This document shows positions 8,901 to 19,328 of a stretch of 64,000 bases of DNA, one piece after another. The notes beneath the pieces are model-generated. The model saw only the letters and a list, made by a program, of their open reading frames with translations, made no database searches and was not told the origin of the DNA. The stretch is from Myxococcales bacterium (GTDB lineage: Bacteria; Myxococcota_A; Polyangia; Haliangiales; Haliangiaceae). The stretch is from NCBI GenBank assembly GCA_016720595.1, contig JADKKI010000021.1, positions 1 through 64,000 of the forward strand, written 5' to 3'. The stretch's first letter is position 1; each line of letters starts with the position of its first letter. The position numbers and the translations under genes were made by a program.

Positions 8901-9576
8901 AGGCATTCGGCGTCGCGGGCTGCGTCGATGCGTTGGGCGTGGGTCCGACCGACTGGTTCGGCGCCGGAGGTGTCGAGTTCGGGATCGGCTCGTTGCCGCC
9001 GAACATCGAGATCGAAGGCAGCGAGCCACGCGCCGCCACGGAGAACGAGCTGCCTCCCGTGAGCGCTGCCGCACCGGATTCGGCCTCGGACTCGATCGCG
9101 GATCCCGATGGGCCGACCTCCAGCCGTGCCGCGACGTCCATCCCGTTGCCGCCGGAGCGCTGGTTCTGCACGACGTGAACGAGCTCGTGCGCGAGCACGT
9201 GCTTGGTGCCTTGCGCACCGGGATCGTAGGCACCGGGCGCGAACGCGATGTTCGAGCCGAACGTGAACGCCCGCGCTCCCATGCTGGAGGCCGCGTCACT
9301 CGCCGCACCGCTGGTGTGCACGCGGACGCCGGAGAGATCAGCGCCGAGGAGCTTGCCGTAGTCGCCCGAGAGCCCGTCGGGCAACGCCTGACCCGAGCCA
9401 TTCATCGATGACAGCGCACCTCGCAGCGAGCCAAGATCGTTCTGCCGGCCCTCATCGGCGGAGGCCGCGTTCGCGCCCGTGCGGCCCCGCTTGCCCGGCC
9501 ATGGCCGGTGCTCGACATCCTCGTCGTGAGCCTGGCCATGCTCCGCGCCCATCGTGCGTCCGAGGACTTGCCGCAT
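5968..9576 (-). CDS. giant DUF4157 (HExxH) protein with PNAST repeats, eCIS-cargo-like
   Basis: A 1202-residue protein. Residues about 60-160 form a DUF4157 domain: LPDGLSGDYGKLLGADLSGVRVHTS-like start, FTFGSNIAFAPGAYDPG, then the zinc-protease-like HELVH at 130-134 followed by VVQ. Residues about 210-310 are a low-complexity Pro/Asn/Ala/Ser/Thr linker with repeated PNAST. Residues about 412-490 are strongly hydrophobic (several potential membrane or pore helices). Residues 600-1100 are Lys/Ala/Glu-rich helices and coiled coil, and the tail repeats PNAST again. DUF4157 is a known marker of proteins tied to extracellular contractile injection systems. The hydrophobic middle suggests a pore-forming or membrane-active cargo (inference). 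It lies 59 bp after the helical-repeat gene at 9636, same strand. Confidence 0.85.
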   Translation of the reverse strand: MRQVLGRTMGAEHGQAHDEDVEHRPWPGKRGRTGANAASADEGRQNDLGSLRGALSSMNGSGQALPDGLSGDYGKLLGADLSGVRVHTSGAASDAASSMGARAFTFGSNIAFAPGAYDPGAQGTKHVLAHELVHVVQNQRSGGNGMDVAARLEVGPSGSAIESEAESGAAALTGGSSFSVAARGSLPSISMFGGNEPIPNSTPPAPNQSVGPTPNASTQPATPNALTEPWPNASTQPPPASSTPAPNASTEPGPNASTQPPPAASTPAPNASTQPAPAATSTPGPAVSSSPGSGGAAPAPTAAPRPSPVAAPTPAPRVDLDAKVRETLEKRADPTAKGDYSNAVNKVNQLKAQSLQYSFAKSGFGNTLFQAFVFPTEALGEHYGQIYKNNAYRGGSTGDKWQAAIEGLRGVLHIFGDLAGLVAGWAGIAALVFGALALITSETIIGGLGFGALAAAADSVATIAALVKIILDVVDMILGLAQIVILVFRIRSSKDPVERARFATMLKKESSELAANVVSVAMQAAVIVVTAGTGAAFGKTAEKGFAKTFGHELEKLTVGPLKAVWKDGLKGLTEGFAVKAAGKGVATGGRKVLAAEAEEGMVRLQVLKRASNGRVTKAREFVEFTTRNQMNGAKLLQVNKMVAKIAAKGGNATVVAGTFEQLKVVTRQPSTSGGGPGKQEGEVNVPAKASGSLTTVQMWPSQIEAFTSAKAPLGAAKERMEENYENAKAQLGEDQAGDVDAKLKKVLETSKEQQKVSGAVKSDAAEGKQNSAKGADTANKGVTAKGKQDATVSQLDGQKGKLEGEGAQLKPPPPKEGPLGWLYNQTIGRIGAAIGSVQNWIKNCVSKIAISASGLSKEELDMAGVENDMRTDATKDDASTQAANEAAAQAAPIQQKVYELQKDKTADQQAAIQGMADTLQFIEALEEAEKQLGEAIEKGNLYIEDVSPILRHELDTQIGGKAIDAAYIAPVTGYADSLIGSLAADDTGPVAQQRADAWLAQAKQSFPTLETGSESAAIGRLVSSYDTQISKLAGSARTEAEKVKAAVSAFVGTSDYEGVNANADALDKLAAAFIKDQDALGDALYDAINKVLGDVVHQVEAAQQQAAQMPDDPNDPANMSTPNTSTPNTSTPSPNASTVPNASTPASTQAPPDASSAPNVSTPTPNASTVPNASTVPNASTVPNASTSSPGVSTPNASIPNP
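6010..6085. repeat. 18-bp tandem repeat inside the DUF4157 gene
   Basis: About three to four tandem copies of an 18-bp unit built on gacgcgttgggcaccgtc, encoding (minus strand) NASTVP units. The unit is a multiple of three, so copy number can change without frame loss. Similar but more diverged copies lie at 6155-6200 and 8755-8940. Confidence 0.8.
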
Positions 9577-9635
9577 GGACCTAGTGTGCTCGGCGGAGCG
9601 GTTTTCTTCCCGCAGAGCTTCGATCTTGTCGGGAC

Positions 9636-10640
9636 TTAGATGGCGTCCAGGCTATTTGCAGCCTTCTGTTCCGCCTCGGCGTAGCGACCCTCGCGCCAGC
9701 TGGTCTGCCACGTCGTCCGTTCGTCACGAAGGATCGTGGCGAGGTCCGACGCGACTGGCTCCAAGTTGGCGATTCCCGCGGTGATCGTGATCAGCGCATC
9801 CGCGTCACGACCGATCTGTGCGTAGCGGCGCGCACCGACGAGGATACAGACCATGTAGGCGAACGGATCACCCTGCTCTGTGGCCTCTCGGATCCCCGCA
9901 GCGAGCAGCTCCATCGCGTTCGATGCGTTCTCCGCGCCTGCCAGAAGTACCCGCGCAAACGGATCCCCTGCGGCGATCGCCGGACCGAGCGTGGTCCGCA
10001 TCGAGCGAACATCCCCGGCCATCAGATCGAGCAGCGCGCAAGCCATGCGCGCTCGGCGCGCGTGTTGCGTGCGCTTCGCCGTCTCGGCGAGCACGACCGC
10101 CTTGCGGGTGGGAGCTCGCGCTGGCCCGAGCTCGAGCCGAGTCGAGGTCGCCGCGGCGAGCCTGAGCATGGCCTGGATCCGTAACGCGATCGGTGCACCT
10201 GGCTGAGCCACCGCCTCGAGCCGACGGCGAGTCGTGCCGGCATCACCGACGGCGATCGCGACCTCCGCGAGCGCGTAGTCGGCCCACGCACGGGCCGCGA
10301 GACCATGCGGATCTCCGGCGACGAGCCGACTCAACGAATGTCCGAGCGCGTCCATCGCGTCATCGAGCAGTCCGGGCTGGCGACTCAGCCGACTTTGCAA
10401 CACCCGCGCCGCGGCGTGAACCACGTCGAGCGCCGTCGATCCGCCGGCGTCGGGGACCTCGACCCGGACGTTGTTCGTGAGCTCGAGGAGCGCGGCGAAC
10501 AGCCGTAGGGTCGGAGTGGCGGGATCGTCGGCGAGCGGTGCCGTGGCCAGCTGTGGCATGAGCGCACGCAGCGCTGCGAGATCGTCGGGGCCCACGCCGT
10601 CTCGCCACGCGCGCTCGACAGCGACCGACACCTCACTCAT
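9636..10640 (-). CDS. alpha-helical repeat (TPR-like) protein
   Basis: 334 residues from ATG 10640. Nearly all helix, with repeated pairs such as ALRALMPQLATAPLADDPAT, AARAWADYALAEVAIAVGDA and EAKQ-type C-terminal helices (WREGRYAEAEQKAANSLDAI), as in TPR/SEL1-type solenoids. No signal peptide and no catalytic motif. It precedes the DUF4157 gene on the same strand and is divergent from the AAA+ ATPase across only 30 bp, so it may share regulation with both. A chaperone or adaptor role for the DUF4157 protein is an inference from position. Confidence 0.7.
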   Translation of the reverse strand: MSEVSVAVERAWRDGVGPDDLAALRALMPQLATAPLADDPATPTLRLFAALLELTNNVRVEVPDAGGSTALDVVHAAARVLQSRLSRQPGLLDDAMDALGHSLSRLVAGDPHGLAARAWADYALAEVAIAVGDAGTTRRRLEAVAQPGAPIALRIQAMLRLAAATSTRLELGPARAPTRKAVVLAETAKRTQHARRARMACALLDLMAGDVRSMRTTLGPAIAAGDPFARVLLAGAENASNAMELLAAGIREATEQGDPFAYMVCILVGARRYAQIGRDADALITITAGIANLEPVASDLATILRDERTTWQTSWREGRYAEAEQKAANSLDAI

Positions 10641-10670
10641 CGAACAAACGCTAACACGAGGCACTGGGAT

Positions 10671-13771
<3,101 letters not shown>

Positions 13772-13772
<1 letters not shown>

Positions 13773-13969
13773 TGGAGATCGTGAAGCTGATCGTCGTGGT
13801 GGTGACCATCGGCGTGGGCATCTTCCTCCGGTTCCAGCCGATGCCCGAGCGCGTCGTCGGCGGCGGCATGATCGCGATCGGAGTGCTCTTGCTCGCGGTG
13901 TGGGGCCGTGCGGCCGCGCGAGGCAAGCGGCCCTCCCCGAAGTCCCCGAACATAGGGCTCGCGAGGTAG
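13772..13969 (+). CDS. small two-helix membrane protein
   Basis: 65 residues starting [20 protein letters not shown]; the ATG overlaps the stop of the AAA+ gene (TGATG), so it is translationally coupled. Two hydrophobic helices (residues 4-19 and 32-47) are separated by the turn FQPMPERV, with a basic tail. No family was recognised. It may anchor or modulate the ATPase (inference from coupling only). Confidence 0.7.
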
Positions 13970-13979
13970 ACTCGGGCGA

Positions 13980-14118
13980 TGGCGCCCCAGCTGACCCGAC
14001 TCCGCCGCCGAAGGTCGCCGACCCTGCACAGCGCGCGCCTGGTGGGGAGTTCGCGACGCTCGTCGGCATCATGCTCACGGTGCTGGCGATCACCATCGTG
14101 ATCCAGCAGCTCAAGTAA
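13980..14118 (+). pseudogene. very small single-helix membrane protein, one-base frameshift
   Basis: ATG 13980 begins MAP; deleting one C from the CCCC run at 13985-13988 gives [20 protein letters not shown] followed by [25 protein letters not shown] and TAA. This is about 45 residues with a Pro-rich N-terminus and one membrane helix. Without the correction there is no start codon in the helix frame. It follows the two-helix protein by 10 bp and probably belongs to the same operon. Confidence 0.45.
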
Positions 14119-14135
14119 CATCGCGCCCTTCTTCG

Positions 14136-14153
14136 CTTGGTCATCCGACCAAG
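14136..14153. promoter_or_regulatory. upstream TetR operator (inverted repeat)
   Basis: Perfect 7-bp inverted repeat CTTGGTC-ATCC-GACCAAG. The same half-site occurs in the second palindrome at 14188-14207; the centres are 53 bp apart, about five helical turns, which fits two regulator dimers on one face of the DNA. Confidence 0.7.
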
Positions 14154-14187
14154 AACCAGTTGACCCGCCCAGCCGGACCAGGCATCC

Positions 14188-14207
14188 TCTTGGTCGCTTG
14201 ACCAAGA
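14188..14207. promoter_or_regulatory. downstream TetR operator overlapping the start codon
   Basis: Perfect 8-bp inverted repeat TCTTGGTC-GCTT-GACCAAGA. It includes the TTG start of the TetR-family gene at 14198, so binding would block transcription or initiation of the regulator's own operon. Confidence 0.75.
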
Positions 14208-14800
14208 CGGCGATTCGCGAACGGTCTGATGATCGCGCCCTCGAGGCGGCGGCCAGGTTGTTTCGCGATCAGGGTTACGCGGCGACCAGCCTGCGCGACA
14301 TCGCGAAGGCCGCCGGGATGCTGCCGGGAAGTCTGCACTACCGATACCCGACCAAGGAAGACATCCTCGCCGCGCTGATGGAGCGCGCGATCGATCGGTT
14401 GATCGAGGGCGTGCTCGCCGCCAGCACGGCAGGCGCCACGCCATTCGAGCGGCTGCGGCTCGCGATCGTCGAATACGTCCGGATCCTGCTGTCGCGCGAG
14501 GCCTCGGTGTACGTGCTGCTCTACGACTGGCGCTCGCTGTCGCCGTCCGTCGAGCGCGCCATCACGAAGCATCGTCGCCGCTACGAGGAGTTCGCCGACG
14601 GGCTGATCGCGGAGGCCGCCGCTTCGGTGCCGCTCCAGCCCGGCGTCGATCTGTATCTGTTGCGGCAGTTCGGGTTCGGCGCGGCCAACTGGGTCGCGCA
14701 GTGGTTCGATCCGAAGGGGCCGTACACGCCCGAGCAGATCGCCGATCATTACTTCCGTTACCTGACGCTCGGAACCTTGAACCCGACACCAGGAGCCTGA
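14198..14800 (+). CDS. TetR-family transcriptional regulator
   Basis: 200 residues. The N-terminal helix-turn-helix is typical: ALEAAARLFRDQGYAATSLRDIAKAAG then GSLHYRYPTKEDIL (residues about 13-57). The C-terminal ligand domain carries LFERL-like helices and a WVAQWFDP segment as in TetR_C groups acting on fatty-acyl or lipophilic ligands. The start is TTG at 14198, the only suitable start before the HTH; it lies inside the second operator. The next gene begins 2 bp after the stop, so the regulator very likely controls itself and the ferritin-like protein. The natural ligand cannot be told from sequence. Confidence 0.85.
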   Translation: MTKTAIRERSDDRALEAAARLFRDQGYAATSLRDIAKAAGMLPGSLHYRYPTKEDILAALMERAIDRLIEGVLAASTAGATPFERLRLAIVEYVRILLSREASVYVLLYDWRSLSPSVERAITKHRRRYEEFADGLIAEAAASVPLQPGVDLYLLRQFGFGAANWVAQWFDPKGPYTPEQIADHYFRYLTLGTLNPTPGA

Positions 14801-14802
14801 CG

Positions 14803-15954
14803 ATGTCGCTCGCAACTCTCCTCGAGAACATGAAGGCCAACGGCGGCGCATTTCGCGACGCGGCCAGCCGCGGCAACCTCGCCGTGCTGAAGTCGATGCT
14901 CGGTCCGGCCTGGCGCGGCTTCGTCAAGCAGGAGGGCAAGGGCCACGCCGACAGTGCGCTGTCCGTCACCCACGACGTCCACTTCGACTGGCAGTACGAC
15001 CGCGATCGCCCCGAGATGGCGAAGCTCTACGAGGCGGCCAAGGTCTCGCAGTGGAACGCGAGCCTGGACGTCGACTGGACGACCGATGTCGATCCCGACA
15101 ACCTCGATCGCGCGCTGCTGCCCGACAGCTACGTACCGGTCAAGGGGATGCCGATCTGGGAGCGCCTGACCCGCAAGGAGAAGAACACGCAGGTCCACGC
15201 GATGACCAGCTGGATGCTGTCGCAGTTCCTCCACGGCGAGCAGGGTGCGCTGTTCGCCGCGTGTCAGGTCACCACGGCGGTGCCCTGGCTGGATGGCAAG
15301 CTCTATGGCTCGACGCAGGTCGTCGACGAGGGCCGCCACGTCGAGGTGTTCCACGGGTATCTGACGAACAAGCTCGAGAAGCGGTACGACATCAACGACA
15401 ACCTCTACGTCATCATCGACGCACTGATGTCGGACTCGCGGTGGGACGTGAAGTTCCTCGGCATGCAGATCATGATCGAGGGCCTCGCGCTCGGCGCATT
15501 CGGGACGCTGCGCCAGATCACGCGGGAGCCGCTCCTCAAGAACATCCTCAAGTTCGTGATCACCGACGAGGCTCGCCACGTTCACTACGGCGTCCTCTCG
15601 ATCCAGGAGTTCATCCAGCAGGGGATCTCGGAGCGCGAGCGGCGCGAGCGAGAGGACTGGGCGTTCGAGGTCGCGCTCCTCCTGCGCAACCGGTTCCTGG
15701 CGCACGAGTTCTACGACGAGTTCTACGCCCACGCGATGACGCGCAAGGAGTGGGACACCATGGTCATGCGCTCCGAGATGATGACGCTGTTCCGCAAGAC
15801 CATGTTCAAGCGGATCATCCCGAACCTGAAGCGGATCGGCCTGCTCTCGGATCGCGTGCGCCCGCACTACGAGGAGCACGGTCTGCTGCAGTGGGAGAAC
15901 GGCCGGGCCGCGCCCGAGCTGAGCGCGCAGGATCTGATCGACGATCGAGACTGA
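14803..15954 (+). CDS. ferritin-like di-iron protein (AurF-like oxygenase fold)
   Basis: 383 residues from ATG 14803. A four-helix di-iron pattern is visible: HGEQGALFAACQ (first Glu), VDEGRHVEVFHGYL (ExxH), MIEGLALGAFG (third Glu), and VITDEARHVHYGVL (ExxH). This arrangement of E, ExxH, E, ExxH is that of AurF/ferritin-like oxygenases, which use O2 to oxidise small aromatic amines or lipids. No signal peptide. Co-transcribed with the TetR regulator just upstream, so expression is probably induced by its substrate or a related compound. The exact reaction is unknown. Confidence 0.8.
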   Translation: MSLATLLENMKANGGAFRDAASRGNLAVLKSMLGPAWRGFVKQEGKGHADSALSVTHDVHFDWQYDRDRPEMAKLYEAAKVSQWNASLDVDWTTDVDPDNLDRALLPDSYVPVKGMPIWERLTRKEKNTQVHAMTSWMLSQFLHGEQGALFAACQVTTAVPWLDGKLYGSTQVVDEGRHVEVFHGYLTNKLEKRYDINDNLYVIIDALMSDSRWDVKFLGMQIMIEGLALGAFGTLRQITREPLLKNILKFVITDEARHVHYGVLSIQEFIQQGISERERREREDWAFEVALLLRNRFLAHEFYDEFYAHAMTRKEWDTMVMRSEMMTLFRKTMFKRIIPNLKRIGLLSDRVRPHYEEHGLLQWENGRAAPELSAQDLIDDRD

Positions 15955-16101
15955 TCAGCGACCGGATCCTGATCGCAATCGCTGCGGGTAACGAGAGCCG
16001 TCCCTTCCAACTGCGACAGGAAACAGCGGTCGCTCGTGCCGCGCACGTGTGTTAGTGCATCGGCCAAGCGGCGAATGAAACCTTTGAGTTGGGCTCGCCC
16101 G
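15955..16101. other. intergenic spacer between convergent units
   Basis: 147 bp between the di-iron gene and the convergent lipoprotein remnant. No strong hairpin with a T run was seen. Confidence 0.4.
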
Positions 16102-16700
16102 CTAGTGCGCGTTGAGCGTCAACGGCGCAGGATCTACGCTCCACAGCTCGCCATCGAACACCGACAGCTCAACCAGATAGTCGCCCGGCGTGTCGGGCGC
16201 GAGCGTTGCCTGTGAGCCTGTTGGGGTGGAGATCACGGCGACACTGTCGGTGGGGCGGCTCGCGAGCCGCCAGCGGTATTCCAGTGGCAACCTCTCGGGG
16301 CTCTGGCTGGGGGCGCCGTCGACTACCACAGTCTGCGCGACCGCGACGATGAGGGTGGCGGTGCGAGAGACCGCAATCGGTGGCGCACCGCGGACTTCCA
16401 CCATGAACCGATGGGTGGGGTCCTCCGCACCCACGTCATCCAGCGCTCCCAGGTACGTGCCGCGCACGTCGGGTTGGAACATCCCCGGATCCCCCTCGGG
16501 TTGCGGGTGCATGCTGCGCGACGGGCGCCCGCGGCTCCGCGAAAGGTTCTTGCTTCGCCAACGCGATCCCCGGCGGCGCGAGTGCGACGATCGTGGTCGC
16601 CTGGCCTGGATCTCGACGGCGGCCGGGTCCTCGGCGCAGCCATGGGTGTCGCTGTCAGCGTGAACGCGGCGAATCGACAGAGCGCATAGCCCCTCCTGCC
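16102..16700 (-). pseudogene. PKD-like repeat protein, C-terminal part, frameshifted
   Basis: The final about 140 residues read cleanly: GMFQPDVRGTYLGALDDVGA, MVEVRGAPPIAVSRTATLIV, LEYRWRLASRPTDSVAVIST, DTPGDYLVELSVFDGELWSV. These are PKD/REJ-like beta-sandwich signatures (Y.W...P.GS.A....D..G.Y.V.L.V.DG). Upstream of about 16530, ATTIVALAPPGIALAKQEPF appears in another frame, and beyond 16650 nothing continuous can be read. Probably an exported, surface-associated protein, paralogous to the one at 17720-19225. Confidence 0.5.
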
Positions 16701-17289
16701 GTGATCGCGAGGTCATTCGATATGCAGTACGTGACGATCGCACTCAGCCACGCGATACCCCGAACACCTCCACCGACCCAATGCCATGCAGACGTCGATC
16801 AAGATCGGCGATCGACATCGTGTTCGTAGGCTCGAGTTCAAGCGCTGCGCGTGACCAAGCCCAGTCCGAGGTCGAACCGCGCGGGCGCATCGAGCGCCGA
16901 CGGCTCGCCGCCGAGCAGCCAGTCGATGCCGGCGTCCGCCTGTACAACAAATCGCTTCAGGCTGCGCGTGAGATTCGTGCTCGTGCGAATACCGACCGTC
17001 GACGGAACGCTCGCGGCGGCATCTCAGGCCGTTGGAAGACGCCCGGGTGGACGCGACGAATCCTCGCGTCGTCGTGGGCGACCGGCGCGGGATACCGGGC
17101 GGGCCGTCGCAATGCCCCACCTTCGATACGGGGACGATACGTCGCGCCGACCTCGAGGTCTGTCGTCCCCGAGAGTTGGCGCCCGGCGTCTCGAGCGAAC
17201 CATCGAGAACTGTCCGTACCCGCCGAGGTCTCCGCGCATGGTTACCGAACACGTCCGGCGCGCGGGCAGGCCAGGCGCCCGGCACCACG
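16701..17289 (-). other. frameshift-rich remnant, gene content unresolved
   Basis: Short protein-like pieces switch frames on the minus strand, for example KRFVVQADAGIDWLLGGEPS and PARFDLGLV, then ALELEPTNTMSIADLDRRLH and GSVEVFGVSRG (about 16950 down to 16744). They read as one protein with breaks every 50-100 bp. No family was recognised. Confidence 0.3.
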
Positions 17290-17720
17290 CCGAACGCGCC
17301 GGCCGGTCCAGCGAAGTGGCCCGATCGAGGCCGAGAACCACGGCTGAGGATCGACGAGGACGAAGGAGCTAGTGCCACTACCAGCGCTGCGCTGCGCTCC
17401 TTCGAGAGCCGCCGAAGGTCTGGAATGGCGGATGGATCGGTAGAACGCCAGACCTCCTCGTCGCGGAGATATAACGCTTGGTGATCGAAGCCTCGATCCT
17501 CGTCGTAGAAGACGAACTTCCCTTCGCGTTTCCCTGCCACATAGTTCCCTCGTGAGGCGAGCGCACCGTTGGGGTGCAAGATCTGCTGTTCGCCGAACCG
17601 CTGGCCATCTTGCGTCGTGTAGATCTCGTGAGTCCCGCCGTCCGGATAGTGCGTCTGATGCACCGTTCTCGAGCCACTGCATCCTGCGGCACAGATGAGT
17701 ACGATGGTGAAAAAGCGCAT
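17290..17720 (-). pseudogene. MORN-repeat lipoprotein, frameshifted near its end
   Basis: ATG 17720 (TGATG overlap with the upstream gene's stop) opens MRFFTIVLICAAGCSGSRTV, a lipoprotein signal with CAAGC. Then come MORN_2-like repeats: HYPDGGTHEIYTTQDGQRFG, LHPNGALASRGNYVAGKREG and KFVFYDEDRGFDHQALYLRD. After about 17370 the sense moves to another frame with SFVLVDPQPWFSASIGPLRW. MORN_2 repeats in bacterial lipoproteins form long beta hairpins of unknown role. The frame stays formally open much further, but those residues look like non-coding translation. Confidence 0.55.
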
Positions 17721-19225
17721 CACGGCGTCGTCACGATGAACGCGTTCGAGGCACCGGCGCTCGCAACGATCACGACCTTGTTTGGGTAGCTGGGTGAGTA
17801 GCCAAGGAGCCGTCCCGCGCTCGCCTGCGGCACGCCGTTGACGAGGATGTCGGGTATCGGTGCTGCATCGATCAACGCATACGAGGTGTCGTCGTAGACG
17901 CGAAATTGGTCGTTGGGTGTGGTCGGTCCGCGAGGCGGCGCATGCAGAGTTTGCAAGGTGTATCCGTCCCGGTAGACCGAGCGCACTTCCGCTGGCTCCT
18001 CTCCTCCGAGGTGCCCCCTGAAGCATGTCCATCGGCCCAAACGGGTGGCGCCAAACACATTGCCGGTGCTCGTGCAGATCGAGTCGCCGCTCGTCACAAC
18101 TGTTCCCTCGTGTACTCGCCGCTGTCGGGAGTCCCCAACCAAGACCACCGGAAGTCAGCGTCGTTGTAGTGCGCCAGATCGGGAGGCGTAAATGACGCGT
18201 CGATCGTAAATTGCGTACTGCCCCGACTGGGAGTAGCGGCCGCCCCGGAGCCGGCTGCGTGGTCGGCTGACTACGCCAGTGGCGGATCGATCGTCTCAAT
18301 CGGACCGGCAGGTGGGAAGCAGTGCACCTTGCCGAGCGACCGGACGTTTGCGCACGGGCGAGATCGGGATCACGCATCGACCGTGCCTGCAAACACGTCG
18401 ATGACGACGAGGCTGCCCATGGTCGCGACGACTACTTGGTTGTTGTATTGATCCATCGACAGATCCGTTGGCGTGGCAGGCAACGAGATCGTCAACTCGG
18501 TCCCGTCCTGCGGCCGGATCAAGCGGAACCGGGGAGGGCCGTCGGAGATCGCGAGCAGGTGATGGCGCGGCTCGAACTCGGCTGCGATGAACGCACCATC
18601 GAACGGAATCCGCAGTGCAGTCGCGACGACCGTAACCGTATCGGTACGGTGGTGCGTCGGGCTCGAGACGTCGAGCTGCACAACGTAGGTACCATCGGCA
18701 TCGGCCCTGAACGAGGGGGTCAGCCCGTCGCACCTTGCAGCGCCGCCTTCGAGCGCGCCGGCCGCGAGACGAAGGTCCACGCGATGGTCGGCGTCTCGGC
18801 TTCGAGCGTATACGTCCCCACGAGCTGTACGGTATCGCGCCACTGCACGGCGACATCCACCCCGGCACTGATCACGAGGGGTGCAGGAACTGCGTAGTAC
18901 ATGACTGCCGACGAGCTGGCGTTCCCGTCCAGATCTGTCACCTCCAGGACGAACGTGTACGAGCCGGGGAGATCCGGCGTGAACGTCGTGACCGCCTATC
19001 GGTGGCGACGAGATTCGCTGTGCTGGCTTGCGGGCCTCGATCCGCCAGTGGTACGGTCAGGTTCCGTCGGGATCGTACGAGCCGCTGCCTCGGGGTGATC
19101 GTGGTCTCCGCCGCACCGTGGTCCCTGTTCCGGCATCGGCGTGCGGTGCAACCGGTCGACACCGGTCGGCTGAAGTCCGCGCGACAACCACCCGTCCACA
19201 GCAAGCACGCCACCCATACCTTCAC
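17720..19225 (-). pseudogene. PKD / beta-propeller lipoprotein, multiple frameshifts
   Basis: GTG 19225 opens VKVWVACLLWTGGCRADFSR, a lipoprotein signal. PKD-like pieces follow: EVTDLDGNASSSAVMYYAVP, VDVAVQWRDTVQLVGTYTLE and TIAWTFVSRP, then after a shift TPSFRADADGTYVVQLDVSS. A propeller-like region includes SMDQYNNQVVVATMGSLVVI. The last clean frame ends PNKVVIVASAGASNAFIVTTP at 17720. At least four 1-base breaks occur. The composite would be about 490 residues, an outer-membrane-anchored beta-rich protein. The function is unknown; similar architectures bind surfaces or polysaccharide. Confidence 0.5.
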
Positions 19226-19328
19226 CTGCCACCCCATCACTGGACCCCGATCTTATCACGGCACTTGCCGCCGCTGGACCGCAGCTTCGAACCCCGACTG
19301 CGACGGGTGACGCCCGAACCCTCTATCG

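Noticed and set aside
5728..9411. 1227-codon plus-strand frame
   Set aside because: Arg/Leu/Gly-rich antisense of the DUF4157 gene; no start context or domain.
19270..19310. tRNA-like T-loop (GGTTCGA on the minus strand)
   Set aside because: The flanking 5-bp T-stem and acceptor stem do not pair.
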